NCBI RefSeq assembly: GCF_017741815.1
Contig: NZ_JAGHMF010000039.1
Span: 1 to 64,000, forward strand
Direction of reading: 5' to 3'
DNA: 64,000 bases
Source of the DNA: Rhizobium sp. 16-488-2b
Lineage (GTDB): Bacteria > Pseudomonadota > Alphaproteobacteria > Rhizobiales > Rhizobiaceae
Below the pieces are notes generated by a model. It saw only the letters and a list, made by a program, of their open reading frames with translations, was not told where the DNA came from and searched no databases. This document shows positions 7,889 to 16,034 of the stretch, piece by piece (position 1 is the stretch's first letter; every line of letters starts with the position of its first letter). The translations under genes and the position numbers were made by a program.

Positions 7889-9488
7889 GGCTATCCGGAT
7901 TTTGATGTGGAAACGCACTTCGCTGGCGCATCCCCACGTTGAACTGTCAAAATTCGGACTGCTTCGTCCGGCCTCGCCGGCGCCGCGCGGAACACAAGTC
8001 CCGGCCGGCGGCGTCGACGAAGGCGGACGACCGCATGCCCGAGAGACGCGAACGTCCCGTGGACATCGGAATCACGACTGCCTTTCGGCACGTCGGGATG
8101 CGGGCGGCGGTAGCCAATCTTCGCCGCTTTGATTGTCCGATGGACGTCCGCCCAGCTCCCGGCATCGACGGGGAGCGGCAAATCCTTCCGTAGGCTTGCC
8201 ACCGTCCCTTCACCGAAGGCCGGCAAGACGTCCTTTGTTCCAGCCAGTCGCGCTATGCCGCGTCTGGCGATCTCTGCTGCCGACGCGCAGGTGTCGGGTG
8301 CCTCGAAGGCAAGGTTTCCGATGGTGGAGGAATATCCTCCCCAGACCTCGAGCACTTCGATGCCGGCAAGTCGCGCGCGACGCTGAAGCATCGCTACGAA
8401 GATCGTCCTTGCCCAGTAGTTCAGGAGGCGATTGAGAGAGCGGTTCCTTCCGCTCGATCTCAACTTCCCCAATCCCCTCTCCACGGTGATGACGCTGCAG
8501 CGGGGCTTGCGTGCTAGACCGATGGCGCGGTCGACAACGGCAGCCAGTGTCTCGCGCGTCAGTTCCGGCGACGAATCCTTCGGCAGATCTAGCTTGACGA
8601 GGCAATGCTCCAGTAGCGTCGAACCTTCGAGCGCCGAAGGATTCGATGTTTTCTCAACCGCTGCAAGGCCGATCCAGTTAGGATTCAAGTCGATGCCAAG
8701 CGCTCGACCCTTCACAAGTCGCACTGGTATCCGTCGCTGTGGATGCTGGGGAAGGTCGTTAGCGTCCACCGTCACATGGAGCCTGCTGTCGTCGATGCGG
8801 AAGGTCAGGTTAATCTTCTTTTGAGCCGCAAGCGCTGCCGCTTGACGCAGTACCTTGCCAGCATTGCCGAGCATCTCTGGTAGCTCGAGGACGATCTTCC
8901 GGCCATACATGCCGACGACACAAGACCGCCCGTCAGGCCTGAGGCGGAAATGCCTGTTGCCCAGAAAGAGCTTGTCGCCGCGAGAACAAAGCGGCCGCAG
9001 CCGCATGGTTGTCCAGAGATCTCTGTCGATCAGGCCTTTGCGGCGGCGCTCGAATCCTGCTCGTGTTCCGAAAATCATCTTGCCATCCGGACGAGCCTTA
9101 CGCAGGTCCATTCCTTCGAGCGTAGCGCAGTGAAGGATCCAGGCGTCCACGACCCCACCGGCGAACCGGCTCTTTACCAGGTCGCGCAAATCTTTCTGTT
9201 TTCTCGAAACGCCGTTTCCGTCTTTTGCATTCACGTATGCCGTACGAACCGCCGCGCTAAAGACACGACGCATCTCCCGCAGGAATGCGGCGTCCGTGTG
9301 GGAGCATCGGTATGGAATGGAGATGGTTTGCAAGGCGGGAACATCATTGTTTCGATGTTCCAATGGTCCAGTCGAATCCTTGGCGGCGTCAACCGCCGGC
9401 GGAAATCAGGAGGCAACTAAAAGGAGAACTCGCAGCCGGCCGAAGCGGAGACGGTCATGCGCCAATCCACACCGAAATCCGGATAGCT
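7889..9488 (-). mobile_element. 1600-bp element with terminal inverted repeats carrying only a TnpB-like gene
   Basis: Read inward, the left end (7889-7910) begins GGCTATCCGGATTT and the right end (9488-9467, complement) begins AGCTATCCGGATTT. Over 22 bp the two match at 19 positions, with mismatches at positions 1, 15 and 17. Directly outside stand perfect 8-bp repeats, ACTTGTTC, at 7881-7888 and 9489-9496, which look like a target-site duplication. The only gene inside is the RuvC-fold protein at 7891-9363; no DDE or HUH transposase is present. IS200/IS605 and IS607 elements, the usual carriers of tnpB, lack such ends. The 8-bp duplication and GGC-type end recall ISL3-family elements, so this may be a passenger element moved in trans (inference). 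Confidence 0.85.
7891..9363 (-). CDS. TnpB-like RuvC-fold protein lacking the zinc ribbon
   Basis: A 490-residue protein starting at a TTG (9363). No ATG or GTG lies upstream in frame before a stop, and its ribosome binding site is weak. RuvC-I is visible in KGRALGIDLNPNWIGLAAVE and RuvC-II in CSVITVERGLGKL, with the following residues helical and basic. The last conserved block is GGYSSTIGNLAFEAPDTCAS followed by AAEIARRGIARL, which aligns with YTSxIGRVKF...HEAA...ARR of TnpB relatives. The two CxxC pairs of the TnpB zinc ribbon are absent, and the position of the third catalytic Asp is unclear (APDTCASAA). TnpB proteins are RNA-guided nucleases; whether this one cuts is open. Its stop codon lies inside the left inverted repeat. 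Confidence 0.8.
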   Translation of the reverse strand: MEHRNNDVPALQTISIPYRCSHTDAAFLREMRRVFSAAVRTAYVNAKDGNGVSRKQKDLRDLVKSRFAGGVVDAWILHCATLEGMDLRKARPDGKMIFGTRAGFERRRKGLIDRDLWTTMRLRPLCSRGDKLFLGNRHFRLRPDGRSCVVGMYGRKIVLELPEMLGNAGKVLRQAAALAAQKKINLTFRIDDSRLHVTVDANDLPQHPQRRIPVRLVKGRALGIDLNPNWIGLAAVEKTSNPSALEGSTLLEHCLVKLDLPKDSSPELTRETLAAVVDRAIGLARKPRCSVITVERGLGKLRSSGRNRSLNRLLNYWARTIFVAMLQRRARLAGIEVLEVWGGYSSTIGNLAFEAPDTCASAAEIARRGIARLAGTKDVLPAFGEGTVASLRKDLPLPVDAGSWADVHRTIKAAKIGYRRPHPDVPKGSRDSDVHGTFASLGHAVVRLRRRRRPGLVFRAAPARPDEAVRILTVQRGDAPAKCVSTSKSG

Positions 9489-9496
9489 ACTTGTTC
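9489..9496 (+). repeat. Right target-site duplication of the TnpB-like element
   Basis: ACTTGTTC abuts the right inverted repeat and is identical to 7881-7888. Confidence 0.85.
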
Positions 9497-9513
9497 TTAA
9501 GGTGCCACCGCGC

Positions 9514-10035
9514 TCAATTTGAAAACGCCGCTACACCGGCTTTGGCGACCGCTTCGTCCTGATCCTTGTTTCCTCCACTGACGCCGATGGCGCCCACGAC
9601 CTTGCCGTCAACCTTCAGCGGAATGCCTCCTTGCATTACGACGTAACCCGACGACAGAAGTGCTGCACGGCCGCCGTTCGCCGCGTTTTCCAGATTGCTC
9701 GTGCTCTGCCAGAATGCAGCAGCGGCTTCCGCTTTGCCTTGGGCGATTTTGGCGCTAGCCGGGAAAGCTCCGTCCATCCGTTCAGCGGCGACGATGGCCC
9801 CAGACGTGTCGACGACGAAGACGCTCGAGGGTGGCCCCTTCTGCGCTTCCACGACAGCTGCGGAAATGACCTTTCGCGCGGCGGCGGTATCGAGATCGTT
9901 CGCCGCCTTAACGGATTGCGCGTGAGCCTGCGTCGACAAGGCCAGAGCCAAGCTAACAGATATCGCGAGAATGGCACCTTCTGCTCGCGGCTTGAAAAGC
10001 GCGACTGCGCTGAAGTTGCCCACGTATCTTTGCAT
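9514..10035 (-). CDS. Exported GlcG/HbpS-family protein (DUF336)
   Basis: About 173 residues from an ATG at 10035, preceded by GGAG six bases upstream; an ATG 12 bp earlier overlaps that site and is less likely. A signal peptide (LAISVSLALALSTQAHA) is followed by the GlcG/HbpS fold, with AQGKAEAAAAFWQST and the conserved C-terminal GGIPLKVDGKVVGAIGVSGG. Members bind heme or small molecules, and HbpS is a sensory partner of a two-component kinase. It stands next to a sensor-kinase gene here, which is suggestive but not proof. A TACAAT-type sequence lies about 65 bp upstream of the start. Confidence 0.88.
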   Translation of the reverse strand: MQRYVGNFSAVALFKPRAEGAILAISVSLALALSTQAHAQSVKAANDLDTAAARKVISAAVVEAQKGPPSSVFVVDTSGAIVAAERMDGAFPASAKIAQGKAEAAAAFWQSTSNLENAANGGRAALLSSGYVVMQGGIPLKVDGKVVGAIGVSGGNKDQDEAVAKAGVAAFSN

Positions 10036-10186
10036 CGAAATCTCCATGTTTGAAGTAAGGCGTAGGTCGCCTCACAGCATCCCAAATTAACTCTTCCGGA
10101 TGGAGACGATTGTAACTTTGGGTCACAACCCGTTGAGACGCGACGAGGGTGAGTAGGCGTCAGCAGCTTTCTGGCGAATTGGCCGG

Positions 10187-12733
10187 CTAGGCGCCCAGGG
10201 TCCCCGCATGTAGCGAGTTCTCTTCCTCATCGCCCGCCAACGGCAAAACAATCTCAAAGATCGCGCCGCCTTCTTCATGATTATGGGCTGTCAGCGAACC
10301 GCCGTGTGCTTCCACGATCGTTTTGCAAATCGCGAGGCCCATGCCCATGCCGTCATTTTTGGTCGTGAAGAACGGGCTGAAGAGCTTTGCAAGGTTGTCC
10401 GGTTCGATGCCAGTACCGTTATCGCGCACTTCCAGTCTAATCAGATCCGATTCCGCAGCGTTCAGCGAGATGGTCAAGTCACGGTGTTCGGCCGGCATGC
10501 CGGCCATAGCGTGAAGGCCGTTCGTGATTAGGTTTGCGATGACCTGCTGCATCTCGACCCGGTCTGCCAAGACAACTGGATAATGGCTCGAGAAATCGGT
10601 CGTTACCTTTGTCGATGCGGAGATGAGTTCACGATCAAGCAGTCCGAGCACGTCTGTGACGATGCTCTTGAGATCAATTCGCTCAAGCCTTCTCCTTGTG
10701 CCTCTGACCTGCTCGCGGGTTCGCTGGATGATTTCGCTGGCCCGCATACTATGTTTGATGGCGCGCTCCGCCGCCGTCGAGGCAGCCTTGATGTCCGGCG
10801 GGTTCGACTGAAGCCAACGCATGCAGGCCTGCGCACTCATTACCACAGCGCCGATCGGCTGGTTCACCTCGTGAGCGATCGACGCAGAAATCGCGCCAAC
10901 AGTTGCGACCCGGCCCACTCTCGCGAGCTCGCCCTGCGCTGCCATCAGCGCTTCCTTTGCCTGCTCCCGCTGGGTCACGTCAATCATCGCACACGCGACA
11001 CGGTCGAAGGCGTCCTTGTCCTCAGGGAAAGCGATGACAAAGATCACGATGACTTCGTCGCCGGGGCTTCGACTGAGCCGCGCTTCCGTCTCGACTCGGT
11101 CTTTTCCCGAGCACATTCCGAGGATGATGGACTCGATCAGCCCACTATTCTGCGGAAGAAACCGGTCGATCGAACCGAGAACCTCCCGCTCGTTCTCTCT
11201 CCCCAGCAGTTGAACGGTGGCGTCATTTACGTCCACAAACTTAACAAGTTTAGAGCATTGGTCGACAAACTCCGGCACGCTGTCGAGATACGAACGCAGC
11301 TTTTCTGGTGGGAGAGTGCGAACTGTCTCAAGCCGTTTCCACAGGAGTGAAAGACTCACTTCGCAGAGCGAAACATGGTTTTGCGCAAAAATGGAGCGAT
11401 ATCTCGTCTCACTCTGGGCAAGCGCTCCCAGCGCCTTGCGCCTCGAGCTGGCGTCAAATGCGATTAGGCTCAAGCCGCCTGTGATCGCTAGATAGAAGCC
11501 GACCGCAACCAGTCCGCTGTACTGAGCAAGGGCCTGGGCGACCACCGGAGTCAACGCCCCTCCGATGATCCCGCCGATATTGAAGGCGACCGATGTGCCA
11601 GAATAGCGAACCCGAGTAGGAAAAAGGCCGGGCAGCCACGCACCGAGCGGTCCATTAACAAAGCCCATCACCCAGAGCGAGAAAGCGAGGTACAGGAATA
11701 TGACCAGTAGCGACCCGCTTCCCAGCATGGGCGCGAGCACGACGCCGGAGATTATGGTGCCTGCGCAGCCGAAGATCAGGATGCGCTCTGGATCGATCCT
11801 GTCGGAGAGCCAGCTCGCGACCACGATCCCGGCCGCCATAAAGAGGATTGCGCCAAGCTCGACCATTAGGAACGACGACCGGGTGTACCCGAGCTCAGAC
11901 GTGCCGTAGCCAAGAGCAAAGGCCGTGACGACGTAGTAGAGCGAGAAGCACGCCACGACGCCGAAGGCGCCGGAAATCACCTCGTCTAGGTGCAATCGAA
12001 ATATGTCGAGTAGAGGCACCCGTGAAGGCTTCGACTTGCTTATCGCGGCGTGAAAGTCGCGCGTTTCAACGAGGTTGAAGCGAATCCAAATGCCCATCCA
12101 GACTAAAGGCGCGCTGAGAAGGAAGGGTACTCGCCAACCCCAATCGGAGAACTGCTCCGGGGAAAGCGTCAGTGTAAGAACCAGGAAAAGGCTGTTCGCC
12201 AAAACGAAGCCTATTGGCGCCCCGAGAGGGGCAAACATCGCGTAACGCGCTCGCCATCCCCTGGGGGCGTTCTCGAGCGCTATGAGAGCCGCGCCTGTCC
12301 ATTCCCCGCCTAGGGCAAGTCCTTGACCGAACCTCAGCAAGCAAAGCAATGCTGGCGCGAGCCATCCTGCGACAGCGTAAGTTGGGAGAAGCCCTATCGC
12401 TGCCGTCGATATTCCCATGAGAAAAAGTGACGCTACAAGTGTGGCCTTGCGCCCGACCCGATCGCCGAAATGTCCGAACACTGCTCCACCAATTGGCCGA
12501 GCGATGAATGCTATCCCGAAGCTGGCGTAGGCCCCGATCAATTCCATCGATGAGACTGTTGCGGGAAAGAAGAGCGGTCCAAACACAAGGCTGGCTGCAG
12601 TGGCGTATATATAGAAATCGTAGAACTCGACCGAGGTCCCGACCAGGCTGGACATCAGGATCCGGAACGTCATTCCGCTTGGCATGGGTTCTTCGCCAGC
12701 ATAGCGGATGTCGGGCTGAGCTCTGGCATTCAT
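10187..12733 (-). CDS. Fusion of an MHS-family transporter with a PAS domain and histidine kinase
   Basis: An 848-residue hybrid. Residues about 20-430 form a 12-helix major facilitator of the metabolite:H+ symporter type (SVEFYDFYIYATAA at 34-47, HFGDRVGRKATL at 88-99, RFGQGLALGGEW at 134-145, GWRVPFLLSA at 199-208). Residues about 440-590 look like a PAS domain. The kinase follows: H box SIAHEVNQPIGAV with His621, N box NLITNGLHAM (734-743), G1 DNGTGIEP (771-778), F box FSPFFTTK (785-792) and G2 GMGMGLAI (795-802). The HEVNQP box is that of FixL/DctB-type kinases. A transporter fused directly to a kinase suggests a protein that senses its own transport substrate. It is divergent from a FixJ-type regulator, its likely partner. 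Confidence 0.9.
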   Translation of the reverse strand: MNARAQPDIRYAGEEPMPSGMTFRILMSSLVGTSVEFYDFYIYATAASLVFGPLFFPATVSSMELIGAYASFGIAFIARPIGGAVFGHFGDRVGRKATLVASLFLMGISTAAIGLLPTYAVAGWLAPALLCLLRFGQGLALGGEWTGAALIALENAPRGWRARYAMFAPLGAPIGFVLANSLFLVLTLTLSPEQFSDWGWRVPFLLSAPLVWMGIWIRFNLVETRDFHAAISKSKPSRVPLLDIFRLHLDEVISGAFGVVACFSLYYVVTAFALGYGTSELGYTRSSFLMVELGAILFMAAGIVVASWLSDRIDPERILIFGCAGTIISGVVLAPMLGSGSLLVIFLYLAFSLWVMGFVNGPLGAWLPGLFPTRVRYSGTSVAFNIGGIIGGALTPVVAQALAQYSGLVAVGFYLAITGGLSLIAFDASSRRKALGALAQSETRYRSIFAQNHVSLCEVSLSLLWKRLETVRTLPPEKLRSYLDSVPEFVDQCSKLVKFVDVNDATVQLLGRENEREVLGSIDRFLPQNSGLIESIILGMCSGKDRVETEARLSRSPGDEVIVIFVIAFPEDKDAFDRVACAMIDVTQREQAKEALMAAQGELARVGRVATVGAISASIAHEVNQPIGAVVMSAQACMRWLQSNPPDIKAASTAAERAIKHSMRASEIIQRTREQVRGTRRRLERIDLKSIVTDVLGLLDRELISASTKVTTDFSSHYPVVLADRVEMQQVIANLITNGLHAMAGMPAEHRDLTISLNAAESDLIRLEVRDNGTGIEPDNLAKLFSPFFTTKNDGMGMGLAICKTIVEAHGGSLTAHNHEEGGAIFEIVLPLAGDEEENSLHAGTLGA

Positions 12734-12787
12734 GGCAATGGATCCTGGGATATCGTCGAGAAGTTACGGCCCTCCCAAACCAAGGCA

Positions 12788-12797
12788 ACCCTACAAT
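12788..12797 (+). promoter_or_regulatory. Recurrent motif site 1 (complement ATTGTAGGGT)
   Basis: Reads ACCCTACAAT on the plus strand, in the gap between the kinase fusion (55 bp from its start) and the FixJ-type gene. It differs at one position from the commonest form of the motif. Confidence 0.45.
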
Positions 12798-12941
12798 AAC
12801 AGCCTGCTTGCTGAACCTATCCTTAGAGCTAGGTCGAGCTTTACGCCTGCACGTAGTACTTAGTTTCGGAAGCCGGCCCCCCGCTCCGTTGCAACATCGA
12901 TGGCAGCCGGCGACCTAATGGAGAATTTGAGGGCTTCGCCG

Positions 12942-13601
12942 ATGTCGGCTCCAGCAAGTAATCGAGCGCATGACGCCATCGCGACCAATGCCGATACGCC
13001 TCTTGTTGTCGTCGTCGACGATGACGAGGGAATGCGGGACGGCGTCAGAGATGTCTTGCGTTCGGTCGGTATAGATTCCCTTGGGTTCTCGTCGACTGCG
13101 GAACTTTTAGCTGAGCCGCTGCCGGACCGTCCGGGTTGTCTTATCCTTGATGTGCGCCTGCCTGGACTAAGCGGACTTGACCTTCAGGCCAAGTTGAACG
13201 GCATGGGCAACAAACTGCCGATCGTCTTTATGACCGGATACGCAGACGTACCGATGAGCGTGCGCGCGATGAAGGCTGGGGCAACCGACTTCCTGACCAA
13301 GCCTTTCCGGGATCAGGAGATGCTTGATGCGGTCTCCGTTGCAATCGAGCGCGATCGCGCGCGCCGGCTCGAGTTGGGCGCCGCAAATGAGGCCATCGCG
13401 GCGGCGGCTTCTCTTACTCCGAGGGAGAGCGAGGTCATGGAAGCGGTGGCGAAAGGACTGCTTAACAAGCAGATTGCGCATCTTCTTACAATTTCGGAAG
13501 TTACTGTGAAAATCCATCGGGGAAATGTCATGCGGAAGATGAACGTGACGTCGCTCGCCGATCTTGTCCGCAAGGTCGAGATTCTCAAGTCTATCGCCTG
13601 A
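12942..13601 (+). CDS. FixJ/NarL-type two-component response regulator
   Basis: About 219 residues from an ATG at 12942 with GAGGG at 12929-12933; an upstream ATG at 12900 lacks a ribosome binding site. Receiver domain: acidic pocket VVVDDDEG, phosphoacceptor Asp70 in CLILDVRLPGLSG, Thr in FMTGYAD and Lys in LTKPF. A LuxR-type DNA-binding domain follows (LTPRESEVMEAVAKG, then NKQIAHLLTISEVTVKIHRG). This is the FixJ/TodT architecture. It is divergent from the transporter-kinase fusion and is its probable output, so it is expected to activate genes for the substrate sensed. Confidence 0.93.
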   Translation: MSAPASNRAHDAIATNADTPLVVVVDDDEGMRDGVRDVLRSVGIDSLGFSSTAELLAEPLPDRPGCLILDVRLPGLSGLDLQAKLNGMGNKLPIVFMTGYADVPMSVRAMKAGATDFLTKPFRDQEMLDAVSVAIERDRARRLELGAANEAIAAAASLTPRESEVMEAVAKGLLNKQIAHLLTISEVTVKIHRGNVMRKMNVTSLADLVRKVEILKSIA

Positions 13602-13764
13602 GCTCGTCACGCAGCTTCGCAGTTTGTCACCCTACCAGAAATGCCCCTGGATTCGCTGCTGACAGGTGAAGCGGTGGCCACTCATACAATCGTATTATTA
13701 CAAATTTCCGCCAGTCCATCTAACTAGATGTCATATCCCGCATCTAGGGCAAAAGGAACAGCAA

Positions 13765-14127
13765 GTGTCTGGCGACAAAAAATCAGTAGCCATCGTTGAC
13801 GACGATGAAGCGCTTCTTGAGGCCACATCCGGATTTCTCGAGTCCGTGGGCTACGAAGCCCTCCCGTTCAGTTCTGGGCGTTCCTTCCTGGCTTATGAAA
13901 ACATCGACCTCGTCACGCTGCTGCTTACCGACATCAACATGCCAGGGATGACGGGCCTCGAGCTTCTGGATATTGTCAGAAAGCGCTGGCCAGACATGCC
14001 GATCATTATGATGACGGCGCTCAAGGATGAGATAATCAAGAGACGTGCTATCGCAGGTGGAGCACGTGAATTGCTTCAGAAGCCGATCTTGGCCGACGAT
14101 CTTATCAGGTGTATCGAAGAGGTCTGA
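13765..14127 (+). CDS. Single-domain response regulator (receiver only)
   Basis: About 120 residues from a GTG at 13765 with AAAGGA seven bases upstream; the frame is open further upstream but reads as non-coding. It holds only a receiver domain: VDDDEALLEA, phosphoacceptor Asp56 in LLLTDINMPGMTG, MMTAL and LQKPI. No output domain is present. It follows the FixJ-type gene by 163 bp on the same strand. Such stand-alone receivers act as phosphate sinks or connectors in kinase pathways, and the partner here is probably the fused kinase (inference from position). Confidence 0.85.
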   Translation: MSGDKKSVAIVDDDEALLEATSGFLESVGYEALPFSSGRSFLAYENIDLVTLLLTDINMPGMTGLELLDIVRKRWPDMPIIMMTALKDEIIKRRAIAGGARELLQKPILADDLIRCIEEV

Positions 14128-14280
14128 ACCAGTCCGAACGGCGGCCGGCGAGATCCGCAACGACGCCGCGCTGGCATTCGGTGCCTCCATCATGGCGTCG
14201 GTAACTGTCGGGTCGGTCGCCCACTTCAATCATTCGTCACGTTGAGTTCGCTCACCGATACGGCCTGCACGTGCGGGATT

Positions 14281-14321
14281 CCGCTTCCATCACCATCTCC
14301 TGGTTCCAGCGATGGAAGCGG
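14281..14321 (-). terminator. 11-bp inverted repeat after the MobA-like gene
   Basis: CCGCTTCCATC at 14281-14291 pairs perfectly with GATGGAAGCGG at 14311-14321. It is 44 bp past the stop of the minus-strand gene. There is no clear U tract. Confidence 0.4.
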
Positions 14322-14364
14322 CAGAGTGCCAACGAGCGGCGGCTCTGTTCAAGCCGCCTTTGGC

Positions 14365-14985
14365 CTACTCATGAGAATGGCCACCCCTGTCGTAGCTGCC
14401 GCCTGCCGCTTCCAAGGCTTCAGGCGTGTCCACGTCTACTGAAGCGGCGCGACCAATCTCGACATCGATCACTGGTATTCCGCTAGCGGAGATGATGTGG
14501 CGCGCGCCTCTATCGCCGTCTAGCGTCAGCAGAGCCGGAAACAGAGATCTTGGTAAAACAACCGGGTTTCCAGGTGCGCCGAACGCCGTAGCTCGCACCA
14601 CTGCTACACCTCCACTGCTCGCAAAGGCGTCCATCAGCGATGTCAAATGACCTTCAGTAACAAGGGGCATGTCCGCTAGGTGGATGAGCATGCCACGACA
14701 GTTTTCGGGTACAGCGTGCAGCGCTGCCCGTATCGATGACGACAGTCCGGAAGCGTAATCGCTGTTGTGCGCAAACTCCACGGGAAGTCCTGTGAGAGCA
14801 TTTCGAACCTCCGCGGCCATATGCCCTGTTACGACAATCACCGAGCCCTGCCGAGTGGCAATCCCCTGTGTCGTCGAGAGGCGCACTAATGGCACCCCAC
14901 CAAACTTGGAAAAGAGCTTGTTGAAATTGCCCATGCGCGTTGAACGTCCGGCCGCAAGTACCACAATCGCCACCCCGGATTGCAT
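14365..14985 (-). CDS. MobA-like nucleotidyltransferase (molybdenum cofactor cytidylyltransferase type)
   Basis: About 206 residues from an ATG at 14985 with AGAAGGA upstream; the open frame reaches 15099 but the extra part has a weaker start. Visible are the nucleotidyltransferase signature VVLAAGRSTRMG, then NKLFSKFGGVPLV, a central LIHLADMPLV and FGAPGNPVVLPRSLF. This is the MocA/MobA layout, with LADMP in place of the usual GDxP metal-binding motif. MocA transfers CMP to molybdopterin for xanthine dehydrogenase-type enzymes, which fits with XdhC at 4.6-5.5 kb, although the two genes are 9 kb apart. Confidence 0.82.
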   Translation of the reverse strand: MQSGVAIVVLAAGRSTRMGNFNKLFSKFGGVPLVRLSTTQGIATRQGSVIVVTGHMAAEVRNALTGLPVEFAHNSDYASGLSSSIRAALHAVPENCRGMLIHLADMPLVTEGHLTSLMDAFASSGGVAVVRATAFGAPGNPVVLPRSLFPALLTLDGDRGARHIISASGIPVIDVEIGRAASVDVDTPEALEAAGGSYDRGGHSHE

Positions 14986-15268
14986 CTTGATCGTCCTTCT
15001 AGCTTGCCAAAGACGTGCAATATCTAAGCTACGCCGCATTTGCTTGAACGTTTCTGCCAAATCCTCATCCATCGGCGACATCGCCGCGACTAGGAGCAAC
15101 GGCGTCCCGAAATCCCCTAAACTTAAAGGATTCCTTGACCGAGATCACGCTTTGGCCTGCTGAGTATAACCAGAAGGTATGGTGTCGGCACACGGTGGTC
15201 CGAACAGATTTCAGGCCTCAGTACAGGCAACATCTGCTCATTCGAAATTCAAATCACGGAGAGCACCG

Positions 15269-15817
15269 ATGAACGCCAACGCCCCCATCACGGACCTCAA
15301 GATTGTCGCAGCAGGACCATTGGCAATCGTTTCGGAGATCGATTTGTCGACCGCCGTCCCTGGCGCTGCCCAGGCTCCGATCGCACTTCCGGACCTATCG
15401 TCGGAGGTTGTCCAGCGCGACCTCCTTCTCCCATGGCAGCGACGCAAGGTCATTCAATTCATTGAAGAGCATCTTACCGAGACGATCAAGATCGAGGATC
15501 TTGCGATCCTAGCGAAGCTAAGCAAGACCTATTTCTCCAGGGTTTTCAAGTCTGCGTACAACGAAAGCCCCTATAACTATGTTCTCCGCCGGCGCATGGA
15601 GCTGGCAAAGGCGCTCATCACGGAAACCGACGGCCCACTCAGTGAGATTGCTCTGGACTGCGGGATTTCCGACCAAGCTCACCTGTGCAAGACCTTTCGC
15701 AAGGTATTCGGTATGACACCCAACAATTGGCGTCGTCGTTCCCAGGTCGTACGAGCATCCGTTAAGCGCTTCCCATCGACAGTTCGCACGGAAATGGGAA
15801 GTACAGGCGTCAATTAA
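15269..15817 (+). CDS. AraC-family regulator with a short N terminus
   Basis: About 182 residues from an ATG at 15269 preceded by CGGAGAG. The C-terminal 100 residues are a double helix-turn-helix of AraC type: IEDLAILAKLSKTYFSRVFK, then SPYNYVLRRRMELAK, SEIALDCGISDQAHLCKTFR and KVFGMTPNNWRR. The N-terminal 80 residues are too short for a cupin sensor and show no motif, so it may respond through protein level or a partner. The target is unknown. It is divergent from the MobA-like gene. Confidence 0.9.
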   Translation: MNANAPITDLKIVAAGPLAIVSEIDLSTAVPGAAQAPIALPDLSSEVVQRDLLLPWQRRKVIQFIEEHLTETIKIEDLAILAKLSKTYFSRVFKSAYNESPYNYVLRRRMELAKALITETDGPLSEIALDCGISDQAHLCKTFRKVFGMTPNNWRRRSQVVRASVKRFPSTVRTEMGSTGVN

Positions 15818-16034
15818 AGGTCGTTCGGCATGTTTCAGGCGAAGTGAGAAACTGACCCGAGGAAATTAAGAATTGCACCCTCGTTTCTTGGGGTGGGTGG
15901 CCGGGTTGATTTCAACGCATCCTGCATTGTCGCGGCTGGATGAGCTTGGTTGCGATGCCAAACGTTTATGGGTTCGTCTGTGGTCGCGACACGATCCGTC
16001 GATATTTGCGGATCTCGCGCTTCCTTCACAACAC

